Shown here one piece after another: positions 26,420 through 35,539 of a stretch of DNA of 64,000 nucleotides. The notes beneath the pieces were generated by a model. That model ran no database searches. It saw nothing but the letters and a program-made list of their open reading frames with translations, and was not told the origin of the DNA. The number at the start of each line of letters is the position of its first letter. Position 1 is the first letter of the stretch. Source of the stretch: Methylobacteriaceae bacterium (GTDB taxonomy: Bacteria > Pseudomonadota > Alphaproteobacteria > Rhizobiales > Beijerinckiaceae); contig JACKJE010000006.1 in assembly GCA_020638135.1 (NCBI GenBank), positions 1 to 64,000 on the forward strand, given 5' to 3'. Position numbers and translations under genes: made by a program.

Positions 26420-27836
26420 TTGCGACCGACCCTGACCCGTGCAACCGCTTGCGCCGCGCTTCTCGCGCTGGTTGGCGGCGCCGTTCCCGCCTCGGCCAAT
26501 CCGGCGATCGTCATCGACGCCGCCTCCGGCGAGACCCTGTTGCAGCAGGAGGCGACGCGCCCTTGGTATCCGGCCTCGTTGACCAAGCTGATGACGGTCT
26601 TCGTCGCGCTCAAGGCCGTCCGGGAAGGCCGCATCACGTTCGACACGCCGCTCAGGGTTTCCGCGCGCGCCACGTCCATGGCTCCCTCGAAGATGGGGTT
26701 CCGGGCGCGGCACGCTGGTGACGCTCGACAATGCGCTCAAGATGCTGATGGTGAAGTCGGCCAACGATATAGCCGTGACGATCGCCGAGGGGTCTCAGGC
26801 TCCGTCGAGGCCTTCGCCAACGAGATGAATGCGGCGGCGAGCGCGCTCGGCATGCACGAATCGCACTTCACCAATCCGAACGGCCTGCCCGATTCGCGTC
26901 TGGTTTCGTCGGCGCGCGACATGGCCGTGCTCGGCCGCGCGCTCTACATCTATTTTCCCGAACAGGCCGGCCTGTTCGACATTGGCGCGCTGCGGCTCGG
27001 CAAGCGCGTCATCCCCACGCATAACGGCATGCTCGGCCGCTATCCCGGCGCCGACGGCATGAAGACCGGCTTTACCTGCGCCGCTGGGTTCAACCTGTCG
27101 CCAGCGCCTCGCAGAACGGCAAGCGGCTGATCGCGGTCGTGCTCGGCGCGCCCAGCGCCAAGTCGCGCACGATGATGGCCGCGAGCCTGCTGGACAAGGG
27201 TTTCGTGACGGGCGGCGGCCAGGGCGCGGCGACGTCGCTCGCCTCCGCCGGCGGCGAAGCGCCCGACATGCGGGATTCGGCCTGTCGTCACCGCGGCAAG
27301 GCTTCCGCGGAATTCGAGGCGCAGGTCGAGGACATGTCGGTCCGATCCCGCGCAGCTTCATGCAGGCGGCGCAAGGGCCCGAGGGCAATTCGCCCTATGC
27401 GGGCGGTCCCGCGGGCGGTTCGCCGGCCGCCGGGGGCGGGATGCGCCCGAGCGAGGTCGCGACCCTGCCGCGACCGAGCTTTCAGCCGGTTCCGGTCTTT
27501 GTCGGCCCGGCAGCGGGTTGGACCGGCCCGATCGCGCATGCCGCGGGCGACACTGCGACCCCGGTCACGCAGGCCTATTCGGCCAATGCCGACGACGAGG
27601 CGGATTCGCCCGTGAAACCGGCGCCGGACGCCCAGTCCATGCGGGCCAAACGCGGCGGCAAGGCGAAGGCTCACGCCGCCAAGCCGCACAAGCCGGTCAA
27701 AGCGGCCACGGCCAAAGCGGCCAAGCCGGCCAAGGCGGCGAAAGCCAAGCCCGCCAAGGCGGAAAAGGCCGGGAAGGCCGCTGCGACAAAGGGCAAGGCG
27801 AAGGCCGCCAAGCGCCACGCCAAGCGCGACGAATGA
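26420..27836 (+). pseudogene. D-alanyl-D-alanine carboxypeptidase (DacA-like), frame broken
   Basis: Penicillin-binding serine peptidase trimming the peptide stems of peptidoglycan. The likely start is TTG at 26420, with GGGGAG just upstream, giving the signal LRPTLTRATACAALLALVGG...ASA. All three active-site motifs are present: SLTK, SAN (in KSANDIAV) and KTG (in MKTGFT). Breaks occur near 26706 (one extra base), 26793, 27095 and 27340 (one base missing each). After the last, a Pro/Gly-rich linker leads to a tail of about 60 residues rich in Lys and Ala. The stop overlaps the start of the COG0523 gene by four bases (ATGA). Confidence 0.83.
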
Positions 27837-28966
27837 GCGAGGCCGCGCAGCGCCGTCCGCCGCCGCCCGTCCCGGTCACGATCCTCACGGGCTTCCTCGG
27901 TTCGGGCAAGACGACGTTGCTCAACCGCCTGCTGGCCGACCCCGCGCTCGCCGACACGGTCGTACTCATCAACGAATTCGGCGAGATCGGCCTCGACCAT
28001 CTGTTCGTCGAGAAGATCGACGGCGACATGATGCTGATGGCCTCGGGCTGCCTGTGCTGCACGATCCGCGGCGATCTCGTGCATGCGCTCGAAGATCTTC
28101 TGCGCCGTCTCGACAATGGGCGTATCAAGCCGTTCCGGCGCGTCGTGATCGAGACGACGGGGCTTGCCGATCCCGCCCCGATCCTGAACGCCCTGATGGG
28201 CCACCCCTATCTGGCGCTGCGCTACAAGCTGGATGGCGTGGTGACGACGGTGGACGCGGTCAACGGGCCGGCGACGATCGAGCGCCACCGGGAAGCGCTG
28301 CGGCAGGTCGCGGTCGCCGACCGGATCGTCGTCACCAAGACCGATCTGGTGGAAGCCGCCCGCTCGTCCGCCGCGCTGGCGAACCGCCTCGACGCGCTCA
28401 ATCCCGGCGCGCCGCGCCTCGAGGCCGCGAAGGGCGAAGCCACGACGGAAAGTCTGTTTTCCGCGGGCCTGTTTTCGACGGACCGCAAGATTCCCGATGT
28501 CGCCGCCTGGCTGCACGCCGACGCATTCGACGCCCACGACCATCACGGGCATGGCCACGCCCATGCGCATGATCCCAACCGGCACGACGCCTCGATCCGC
28601 GCCTTCTGCCTGACGCGGGACGCGCCGCTCGATCCGCGCGCCTTCGAAATCTTTCTCGATCTCCTTCGCCACGCCCATGGACCGAAGCTGCTTCGCGTGA
28701 AGGGGATCGTCGCACTGGCCGACGATCCCGGCCGGCCGGTGGTCATCCACGGCGTGCAGCACCTGTTCCATCCGGCGGTCCGGCTCGCGGGCTGGCCAGA
28801 CGCCGACCGGCGGACGCGGATCGTGCTGATCGTGGACGGGCTCGATCAGGAATTCGTCGAACGCCTGTTTTCCGCCGCGATCGGCGAGACGCGCGCCGAT
28901 ACGCCAGACCGGGCCGCCCTTACCGGCAATCCGCTCGACCTGCGGCCCGGCGGACTTCTGGCGTAA
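27833..28966 (+). CDS. COG0523 (CobW/YjiA-like) GTPase, putative metallochaperone
   Basis: A 377-residue G3E-family GTPase. Walker A GFLGSGKTT at residues 20-28, the metal-binding GCLCC at 72-76, Walker B region VIETTGLADP, the guanine motif VTKTD, and the C-terminal CobW_C domain (RVKGIVALADDP). A His-rich loop, HDHHGHGHAHAH, lies near residue 235 and suits zinc or nickel handling. COG0523 members deliver zinc or cobalt to enzymes. Translation is coupled to the preceding carboxypeptidase gene (ATGA), which could be one clue to a zinc-dependent cell-wall client, but this is inference. The gene is unlikely to be cobW proper, as cob genes sit 4 kb away on the other strand. Confidence 0.88.
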   Translation: MSEAAQRRPPPPVPVTILTGFLGSGKTTLLNRLLADPALADTVVLINEFGEIGLDHLFVEKIDGDMMLMASGCLCCTIRGDLVHALEDLLRRLDNGRIKPFRRVVIETTGLADPAPILNALMGHPYLALRYKLDGVVTTVDAVNGPATIERHREALRQVAVADRIVVTKTDLVEAARSSAALANRLDALNPGAPRLEAAKGEATTESLFSAGLFSTDRKIPDVAAWLHADAFDAHDHHGHGHAHAHDPNRHDASIRAFCLTRDAPLDPRAFEIFLDLLRHAHGPKLLRVKGIVALADDPGRPVVIHGVQHLFHPAVRLAGWPDADRRTRIVLIVDGLDQEFVERLFSAAIGETRADTPDRAALTGNPLDLRPGGLLA

Positions 28967-29103
28967 CGGCGGCGTTTCCCGCGCGGTCCGCGCGGAATGG
29001 CCCGCAACTTGTAGCCAAGTCCCCAGCAATGGGCTCCCAGGCGACGTTGTCCCGTTTCGGGACAGGTCCGCCCTGAATGCGCCCATTGCGACGAGGGATC
29101 GCA

Positions 29104-30378
29104 ATGGCTGCGCATTTCTGGCGCCTCAGGTCGATGCAGCACTGGCCGGACGATGTCCGGCGGATCGCTGGCGGCCGTCTTGCGCGCGACTTCGTCGACA
29201 GCCGTCTGCATATGGCGGAAGGCGAGACGCTTGTGGAGGCGCTCGACATCGACGGACTGGAGGCGCATCGCGCCGACTGGCGCGATCTGGCGCGACGCGC
29301 CATCGAACCGAACCCGTTCATGGAGCCGGATTTCGCGCTGACGGCCATGTTTCATCTGCCAGAGAGCCAGCGCCCGATCGTCGCCGTCGCCTGGCAGAGC
29401 GCGGGCGACGAGCCGCGCGCGCGCATGGTCGGCGTATGGGGCTTCGAGCAGGGGCGGTTCGGCGCGTTCGGCGGCGTTGCGCGCAGCTGGAAGTACAAGC
29501 ACAGCGCGTTGGGGACGCCGCTGATCGACCGGTTGGCCGCCGCCCGTTCCGTGGACGCCATCCTGGCGTGGTTGCGGGAGCGCCGGCTCGGCCAGTCCGC
29601 GCTCATTCTGCGCGATCTGGCGCGCGGAGGGGCCGCGGCCGAATTGATCGCGGATCGTTGCGCGGCGCACGGGCTGGTTTCGACCGGCCTCAACGAACAT
29701 GAGCGCGCCGCGCTCCAGCCGCCGGTCGGCGACCAGGCGCGGCGCGTGCGCGGGGCGCAAAGCAGGAAGCACGAGCGGGAAATCGCGCGACTCGGACGTC
29801 GCCTCGCCGAGGTCGGCGAGGTCGGCTACGGCTCGGCGTCGGATCCCACCGATGTCAGACACGCGTCGGAATGGTTTCTGGCGCTGGAGCAGGCCGGCTG
29901 GAAGGGGCGGCGGCGCACGGCGTTTCTCTCCGACGCCGGCGACGCCGCCTTCCTGCGGGTGGCTCTGCGCCAGCTCGCGCGGGCCGGCAAGTGCCGGATC
30001 GACTGGATTGCCGTCGACGGGCGGCCGATCGCCATGGCGATCGTGCTGCGCAGCGGCGAACGCGCCTATTACTGGAAGACGGCCTATGACGAGCGTTACG
30101 CCCGCTATTCGCCGGGCGTCCAGCTGACCCGGGCGCTCGCCGAGCGGCAACTGGCCGATGCGGCCGTACAGGTCACCGATTCCTGCGCGATCGCCAACCA
30201 TCCGATGATCGATCGCCTGTGGCCCGACCGGCAGGCCATGTTCGATCTGGTGATCGGCGTCGATCCCGCGCGCAGCCGCAGCTTTCCTGGCGCGGTGCGA
30301 CGCGAGCGCCTGGCGCGCGCGATGCGCGCGGCGGTCAAGTCGGCGGCCGCTGCGGCCCTGGGCCGGCACACCGGCTGA
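29104..30378 (+). CDS. GNAT-fold acyltransferase, CelD/BioF2-like
   Basis: A 424-residue protein of the two-GNAT-lobe type (BioF2-like, CelD/BcsL family). The N-terminal half has the pattern NPFMEPDFALTA near residue 60, and the C-terminal lobe has SEWFLALEQAGWKGRR, FLRVALRQLARAGK and IAMAIVLRSGERAYYWKTAYDERYARYSPGVQL, the acyl-acceptor segment of this family. Such enzymes acylate polysaccharides or lipids; the target here is unknown. The start at 29104 follows a GAGGGA site. It is 137 bases past the GTPase gene and 44 bases before the S4 gene. Confidence 0.8.
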   Translation: MAAHFWRLRSMQHWPDDVRRIAGGRLARDFVDSRLHMAEGETLVEALDIDGLEAHRADWRDLARRAIEPNPFMEPDFALTAMFHLPESQRPIVAVAWQSAGDEPRARMVGVWGFEQGRFGAFGGVARSWKYKHSALGTPLIDRLAAARSVDAILAWLRERRLGQSALILRDLARGGAAAELIADRCAAHGLVSTGLNEHERAALQPPVGDQARRVRGAQSRKHEREIARLGRRLAEVGEVGYGSASDPTDVRHASEWFLALEQAGWKGRRRTAFLSDAGDAAFLRVALRQLARAGKCRIDWIAVDGRPIAMAIVLRSGERAYYWKTAYDERYARYSPGVQLTRALAERQLADAAVQVTDSCAIANHPMIDRLWPDRQAMFDLVIGVDPARSRSFPGAVRRERLARAMRAAVKSAAAAALGRHTG

Positions 30379-30422
30379 GCGCGGCTTGCAGACTGCGCGG
30401 CTTTGCCCGAACGTGCGCCTCG

Positions 30423-30707
30423 ATGACGCCGACGGATCGCCAGCGACTCGACAAATGGCTGTGGTTCGCGCGCATGGCGCGGACGCGCACCGCCGCCGCG
30501 CAGCTCGTCGCCGACGGCCATGTGCGGCTCAACGGGCAGCGGGTTGCGCAGGCGGCGAAAGCCGTGCGTCCCGGCGACGTGCTGACGGTCGCGCTGGCGC
30601 GGGATGTCCGCCTGCTGCGAATTGTCGCGACCGGCGACCGTCGCGGCCCCTATGAAGAGGCGCGCCAGCTCTACGAGGATATTGCGCCCGACGGCGCTGC
30701 GCCCTGA
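30423..30707 (+). CDS. S4-domain RNA-binding protein (HslR-like)
   Basis: A 94-residue protein with one S4 domain: RQRLDKWLWFARMARTRTAAAQLVADGHVRLNGQRV and the lysine-containing turn AKAVRPGDVLTV. This is the Hsp15 (HslR) family, which in E. coli binds 50S subunits that carry stalled peptidyl-tRNA and is heat-induced. The protein is shorter than E. coli Hsp15 because the C-terminal basic tail is reduced. It lies between the acyltransferase gene and fdxA. Confidence 0.88.
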   Translation: MTPTDRQRLDKWLWFARMARTRTAAAQLVADGHVRLNGQRVAQAAKAVRPGDVLTVALARDVRLLRIVATGDRRGPYEEARQLYEDIAPDGAAP

Positions 30708-30799
30708 CCGTGCGCCATGTTCTTGCGCAGCCCGATCAAAGCATATAGCAGTTCGCAATCTTTGAGGTGGGCGCGGACGGCGCGCGCCGGGAGCTGGCG

Positions 30800-31138
30800 A
30801 TGACCTATGTAGTCACCGAAAACTGCATCAAGTGCAAATACATGGATTGCGTGGAAGTCTGCCCCGTGGACTGCTTCTACGAAGGCGAGAACATGCTCGT
30901 GATCCATCCGGACGAATGTATCGACTGCGGGGTCTGCGAGCCGGAATGCCCGGCCGAGGCGATCAAGCCCGATACCGAGCCGGGCCTCGAGCAATGGCTC
31001 AAGCTGAACGCCGATCTTGCGCCAAATTGGCCGAACATCACCGTCAAGCGCGATGCGCCGGCGGACGCCAAGGAATTCGACGGCAAGCCGGACAAATTCA
31101 AGAACTTCTTCTCGGACAAGCCCGGCGAAGGCGACTGA
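30800..31138 (+). CDS. fdxA: Ferredoxin FdxA (7Fe type)
   Basis: A 112-residue seven-iron ferredoxin. The first cysteines are Cys9, Cys12, Cys17, Cys21 and Cys25 (CIKCKYMDCVEVCPVDC), the second set Cys40, Cys43, Cys46 and Cys50 (CIDCGVCEPECP), matching one 3Fe-4S and one 4Fe-4S cluster. The C-terminal 60 residues with LNADLAPNWPNIT are typical of alphaproteobacterial FdxA. The start at 30800 gives MTYVVTENC, the family N-terminus. It probably carries electrons for several soluble enzymes; no partner is visible here. Confidence 0.93.
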   Translation: MTYVVTENCIKCKYMDCVEVCPVDCFYEGENMLVIHPDECIDCGVCEPECPAEAIKPDTEPGLEQWLKLNADLAPNWPNITVKRDAPADAKEFDGKPDKFKNFFSDKPGEGD

Positions 31139-31226
31139 TCCCCGGCTATTGCCGAGTTCTCGATCGATTCGCTCGACCACGGGTTAACCAATGCGCAGAG
31201 CAATGGCCCGCGCGGGGCGCGAGCCT

Positions 31227-31255
31227 TTGATTTTCCCGGATTTCTGTGATATACA
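31227..31255 (+). promoter_or_regulatory. Predicted promoter of carD
   Basis: A -35 box TTGATT (31227-31232) and a -10 box TATACA (31250-31255) with the ideal 17-base spacing; five of six consensus bases in the -10 box and four in the -35 box. It sits in a short AT-rich patch of an otherwise GC-rich region. Confidence 0.6.
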
Positions 31256-31278
31256 CATTTTTAACAGTCACAGAAATC
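31239..31278. promoter_or_regulatory. Perfect 11-bp dyad over the carD promoter
   Basis: GATTTCTGTGA (31239-31249) and TCACAGAAATC (31268-31278) are exact reverse complements around an 18-base spacer. The left arm fills the promoter spacer and ends at the -10 box; the right arm would lie just past the start of transcription. This fits a repressor or autoregulatory site. A leader stem is also possible if transcription starts further upstream. Confidence 0.6.
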
Positions 31279-31501
31279 TGCGTCCTATCAGTCGGTTGAC
31301 AGGTACATCCCGCAATGGTTCGCGCCGCTTCGCGGCTGCGAAATGTTTTGGGCGAGCGCGCGCCTGAGCGTCGCGCCGACGGAAGCGGATTCCTCAAATT
31401 TGGACTGTGCGCCAGGCTCGCCGTCGCGGGCCCTGCGCCGGCGGCCTGCGTTTCGGGCCGTCGTCAAGCGCCGGAGTTTCGCTCCGGGCTGAGCGAGGAG
31501 T

Positions 31502-32971
31502 GTGCTGCGTATGCCGTCCAAGAAGAATTCGAGCAAGTCCGCAAAGGCGACCGCCGGCAAGAAGACCGAAGCGACGAAGTCCAAGCGGACGACAGCCAAG
31601 GCGTCGACGGCGAAAGCCGCCGCCAAGGCCAAGACGAGCAAGGTGAAGAGCGTGACGTCGGCATCCAAGGCCAAAACGGCGACCGCCAAGGCCGCCGCCG
31701 CCAAGACCAAAGCGGCAGTCGCCGCCAAGGCGAAGGCGGCCGCGCTGAAGGCCGCTGCGCGCAAGGCCGCTCTCGCCAAAGCCGCAGCCAAGGCGAAAGC
31801 CGCCGCCGCGGCGCGGACGCCGGCCAAGGGCGCGAGCGCCAAGCCGGCCGGCAAGGGCAAGGCAGCCGCCGTCGCCAGGAGCGCGAAGACCAGCGTGAAG
31901 ACGACGAGCGCCAAGACGACGAGCTCCAAGACGACAGGCTCCAAGACGACGGCCGCCGTTCGCGCGGCAAAGCCCTCGTCCGCCAAGGCCGCGCCTGCCG
32001 GGTCGCCGGCGCCGGCGAAGACGAAACTGGAAAAGAACCGCAGTGCAGCGGTCGTGAAGGAAGCGACGCAGGAGAAGGCGAAGCAGCCCCAGATCAAAAA
32101 GGCGGTAGACAACACGAAGACAGCGACAGCGACACATCCCAAGCCGGTCGAACAGGCCGGCGCGCGCGCCACGGTTCAACTGGTGCGGCCCGAAGCGGCC
32201 GCTCCGGTCGCGCCTGCAACGCCCGCGCCCGCGCCCGTCCGCGCCGCGCCCGATCCGAGACCGGCGTCGCACGCGCCGGCGGTGCAGCCTCGAGAGACGA
32301 GCGAACAGAATCCGGTGACACAGAAAAAGACCACTTCTCCCGCCGTAGCCAAGCCTTCCAAGCCGGCCGCGAAAATTCCCGCGCCCGAGCAGAAGCCCGC
32401 GAAACCCGCAGGCCAGAAGCTCGGATTCAAGACCCACGAGCACATCGTCTATCCGGCGCATGGCGTCGGACAGATCATCGCCATCGAGGAGCAGGAAGTC
32501 GCCGGCTTCAAGCTGGAGCTCTTCGTGATCAGCTTCGTCAAGGACAAGATGATCCTGAAGGTGCCGACCCCCAAGGTCGTCAGCGTCGGCATGCGCAAGC
32601 TCGCCGAGGCGCCGGTCATCACCAAGTCGCTGGACACTTTGACGGGCCGGGCGCGCATCAAGCGCACCATGTGGTCGCGTCGCGCCCAGGAATACGAGGC
32701 GAAGATCAATTCGGGCGATCTGATTGCGATCGCCGAAGTGGTGCGCGACCTCTACCGCTCGGAGGCCCAGCCGGAGCAGTCCTATTCGGAGCGTCAGCTG
32801 TACGAGGCGGCCCTCGACCGCATGAGCCGCGAACTCTCGGTGGTCCAGAAGATCACCGAGCAGGAGTCGCTCAAGCTGATCGAGACGCAGCTTCAGAAGG
32901 GGCCGCGCCGCGCCGCCAAGGCGGAAGCGGAAGCCGAATCCGAATCGGGCGAGATCGACGAAGCCGCGTAA
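31502..32971 (+). CDS. carD: CarD family transcriptional regulator with H1-like N-terminal tail
   Basis: The last 180 residues form a CarD/CdnL-type regulator: the RNA-polymerase-interaction Tudor-like part HEHIVYPAHGVGQIIAIEEQEVAG, then LKVPTPKVVSVGMRKLA and the helical DNA-binding part TMWSRRAQEYEAKINSGDL...VVRDLYRSE. CarD proteins stabilise open promoter complexes, notably at rRNA promoters. Before it lie about 305 residues of Lys/Ala/Thr/Ser-rich sequence much like the histone H1 tail (repeats of KAAAK, SKTT, AKA), then a Pro/Ala-rich linker. Two starts are possible (31502 and 31511); the second gives MPSKKNSS. A terminator follows, shared with the convergent sigma-factor gene. Confidence 0.88.
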   Translation: MLRMPSKKNSSKSAKATAGKKTEATKSKRTTAKASTAKAAAKAKTSKVKSVTSASKAKTATAKAAAAKTKAAVAAKAKAAALKAAARKAALAKAAAKAKAAAAARTPAKGASAKPAGKGKAAAVARSAKTSVKTTSAKTTSSKTTGSKTTAAVRAAKPSSAKAAPAGSPAPAKTKLEKNRSAAVVKEATQEKAKQPQIKKAVDNTKTATATHPKPVEQAGARATVQLVRPEAAAPVAPATPAPAPVRAAPDPRPASHAPAVQPRETSEQNPVTQKKTTSPAVAKPSKPAAKIPAPEQKPAKPAGQKLGFKTHEHIVYPAHGVGQIIAIEEQEVAGFKLELFVISFVKDKMILKVPTPKVVSVGMRKLAEAPVITKSLDTLTGRARIKRTMWSRRAQEYEAKINSGDLIAIAEVVRDLYRSEAQPEQSYSERQLYEAALDRMSRELSVVQKITEQESLKLIETQLQKGPRRAAKAEAEAESESGEIDEAA

Positions 32972-33006
32972 ACGGCTTGGTCATCCGCCAAGGATCAAGA
33001 AAATTC

Positions 33007-33032
33007 AAAGCCCGGCCTCGCGCCGGGCTTTT
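33007..33032. terminator. Bidirectional intrinsic terminator between carD and rpoH
   Basis: Perfect 10-bp stem AAAGCCCGGC/GCCGGGCTTT with a five-base loop and T/A runs on both flanks, lying between two convergent genes. Confidence 0.85.
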
Positions 33033-33051
33033 CCGTTTCGGCGGGCTGGTT

Positions 33052-33909
<858 letters not shown>

Positions 33910-34055
33910 GGTTGCCTCCGGGTCTGTGGATCGCCGGTCAAGGCGGCGTTCACGGATTGGGCGACTAAGGCTATACGGCCGATGCGGGATTGCGCATCAC
34001 AAGCGCGTGAAGGCGTGAGAAAAGTGGCCGCCGGATTATTCAATCCGGCCGTAGC

Positions 34056-35531
34056 CTATTGATCGACGACGATCTTGTAGGCCTCGCCGTATTTCAGCGC
34101 GGCGCCGTGCGACAGGCCATTGAGCAGCAGGAACACGTCGAGCGGGCGATCGACGACCGCCATCCGCCGGCCCAGCGATTCGACATTGTCCGTCAGTCCC
34201 GCCTTGGCGATCTGGAGCTTGAGCGGCCTCACCTTGGTCGCTTCCTCCTCGGTCAATCGCCGGAAAGACTGAATCGACTGGTCGAACTTGCCGAGGGTGG
34301 CCTCGTCCATCGCGCGGGCCGCAAACAGCAGGCGGTAGATGTCGCCGTCCTTGCGCACGACGGCGACGCGGAAGTTCCACTCGCCGGCGCGCGCCGTGCC
34401 GAAGGCCGCGGGCATGCCGTTGACCTCGCCCGTCTGGATGGACGAACGCAGGAGCCCGTCGAGCCAGCCGGACGCAAGATAGGCGTCGAGCGGGCCGCCC
34501 GACGAATCCGGCACGCTGTCGACGCGCACGGCCTCGACGCCGCCGGGGGCGCGGCCGAGCAGGGCGCGCGGCGTATTGTCGAGCACGAAGCTCTCAGGCG
34601 CCGTGAAGGCGAATCGCAGGCGCGGCTGCAGGAACCGCCGCCCGCGAACGATGCCGTCGGCCGGGTCCTCGCCGAAGTTCATGCCGTCGATGGCCGCCAG
34701 GTAGCCGGCGCGATCGGTCGAGCCGATGCCCGGCGCGCCGATCTGGCGCGCGGTCTGGGTCGCCTGCGCGATGCGTTCGGGCGTCGCCGGATGGGTCGCC
34801 AGAATATCGGGCTTGTCGGGCCTCTTCTGGCCGAGGAGTTCGGCGCGCAGCGCGGTCGAGCGACCGAGCGAGGTGAGGAAACGCGCTGCGCCGTAGGGAT
34901 CGAAACCGGCGCGCGCGATGACGTTGACGCCGATCCGGTCGGCCTCGATCTCCTGCGAGCGCGAGAAGCTCGCAAACGACAGGCGCTGATTGTTCTCGAC
35001 CTCTTCGCCTTTCTGACGACTCTGGATCACCGTGGCGGCGGAGGCGATGACGGCGGCCTGCTTCTCGCGCTCGGCGCGGGCGGCGGCGTGCCGGGCGGTC
35101 ACGTGGCCGATCTCGTGCGCCATGACGGCGGCGACCTCGGCCGAGTCGTTGGCGAGCGCCAGCAGGCCGCGTGAAATGTAGAGATTGCCCGAGGGCAGCG
35201 CGAAGGCGTTGACGACGGGCGTGTTGAGGATGGTGACGCGATAGGGCGTCGTCGGCACGTCCGAGGCCGCGGCAAGCTTGACGAGGATGGCGTTCAGGTA
35301 GGATTCGGCGGTCGGCCAGCGATATTCGCCGCCGAACTGGGCGACGAGCTTCTTGTGCTCGGCGGTGGTCAGCGCGTCGACGCCGACCGTGCGCGGCGCA
35401 GCTGGCGGCACGGCGGGGGCCTGGGGCAGTTCGCCCTGCCGTTCGAGCGTGGCGCAACCGGCGAGCGCGACGGCGAGCGCAAACGCCGACGCCCGTCGCA
35501 CAATCGCGCCCCTGTCGAAGCCAGCCGCCAT
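34056..35531 (-). CDS. M48 family zinc metalloprotease, lipoprotein
   Basis: A 491-residue BepA-like periplasmic protease. The N-terminus ends in the lipobox LAGC (Cys26). Zinc ligands are His139 and His143 in HEIGH and a glutamate at about 196 in SQEIEADRIG; HPATPERI is the usual downstream helix. The C-terminal 200 residues (FAFTAPESFVLDNTP, FRVAVVRKDGDIYRLLFAA) are a domain often found in alphaproteobacterial members, ending in a LysM-like segment (AALKYGEAYKIV). BepA-type proteases help outer-membrane protein assembly and clear misfolded ones. The ATG at 35531 has a GAGGGG site. Confidence 0.88.
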   Translation of the reverse strand: MAAGFDRGAIVRRASAFALAVALAGCATLERQGELPQAPAVPPAAPRTVGVDALTTAEHKKLVAQFGGEYRWPTAESYLNAILVKLAAASDVPTTPYRVTILNTPVVNAFALPSGNLYISRGLLALANDSAEVAAVMAHEIGHVTARHAAARAEREKQAAVIASAATVIQSRQKGEEVENNQRLSFASFSRSQEIEADRIGVNVIARAGFDPYGAARFLTSLGRSTALRAELLGQKRPDKPDILATHPATPERIAQATQTARQIGAPGIGSTDRAGYLAAIDGMNFGEDPADGIVRGRRFLQPRLRFAFTAPESFVLDNTPRALLGRAPGGVEAVRVDSVPDSSGGPLDAYLASGWLDGLLRSSIQTGEVNGMPAAFGTARAGEWNFRVAVVRKDGDIYRLLFAARAMDEATLGKFDQSIQSFRRLTEEEATKVRPLKLQIAKAGLTDNVESLGRRMAVVDRPLDVFLLLNGLSHGAALKYGEAYKIVVDQ

Positions 35532-35539
35532 TCCCCTCG

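Larger units (their letters stand above)
31139..31501. other. Intergenic region with the carD promoter
   Basis: A 363-base gap between fdxA and carD. It holds a strong promoter-like site (31227-31255) and a perfect dyad (31239-31278). If that promoter is used, the carD leader would be about 240 bases long. I see no riboswitch class I can name and no coding frame that looks real. Confidence 0.6.

Noticed and set aside
31296..31324. A second carD promoter with a perfect TTGACA box at 31296
   Set aside because: No -10-like sequence lies 16-18 bases downstream; the position reads TTCGCG.
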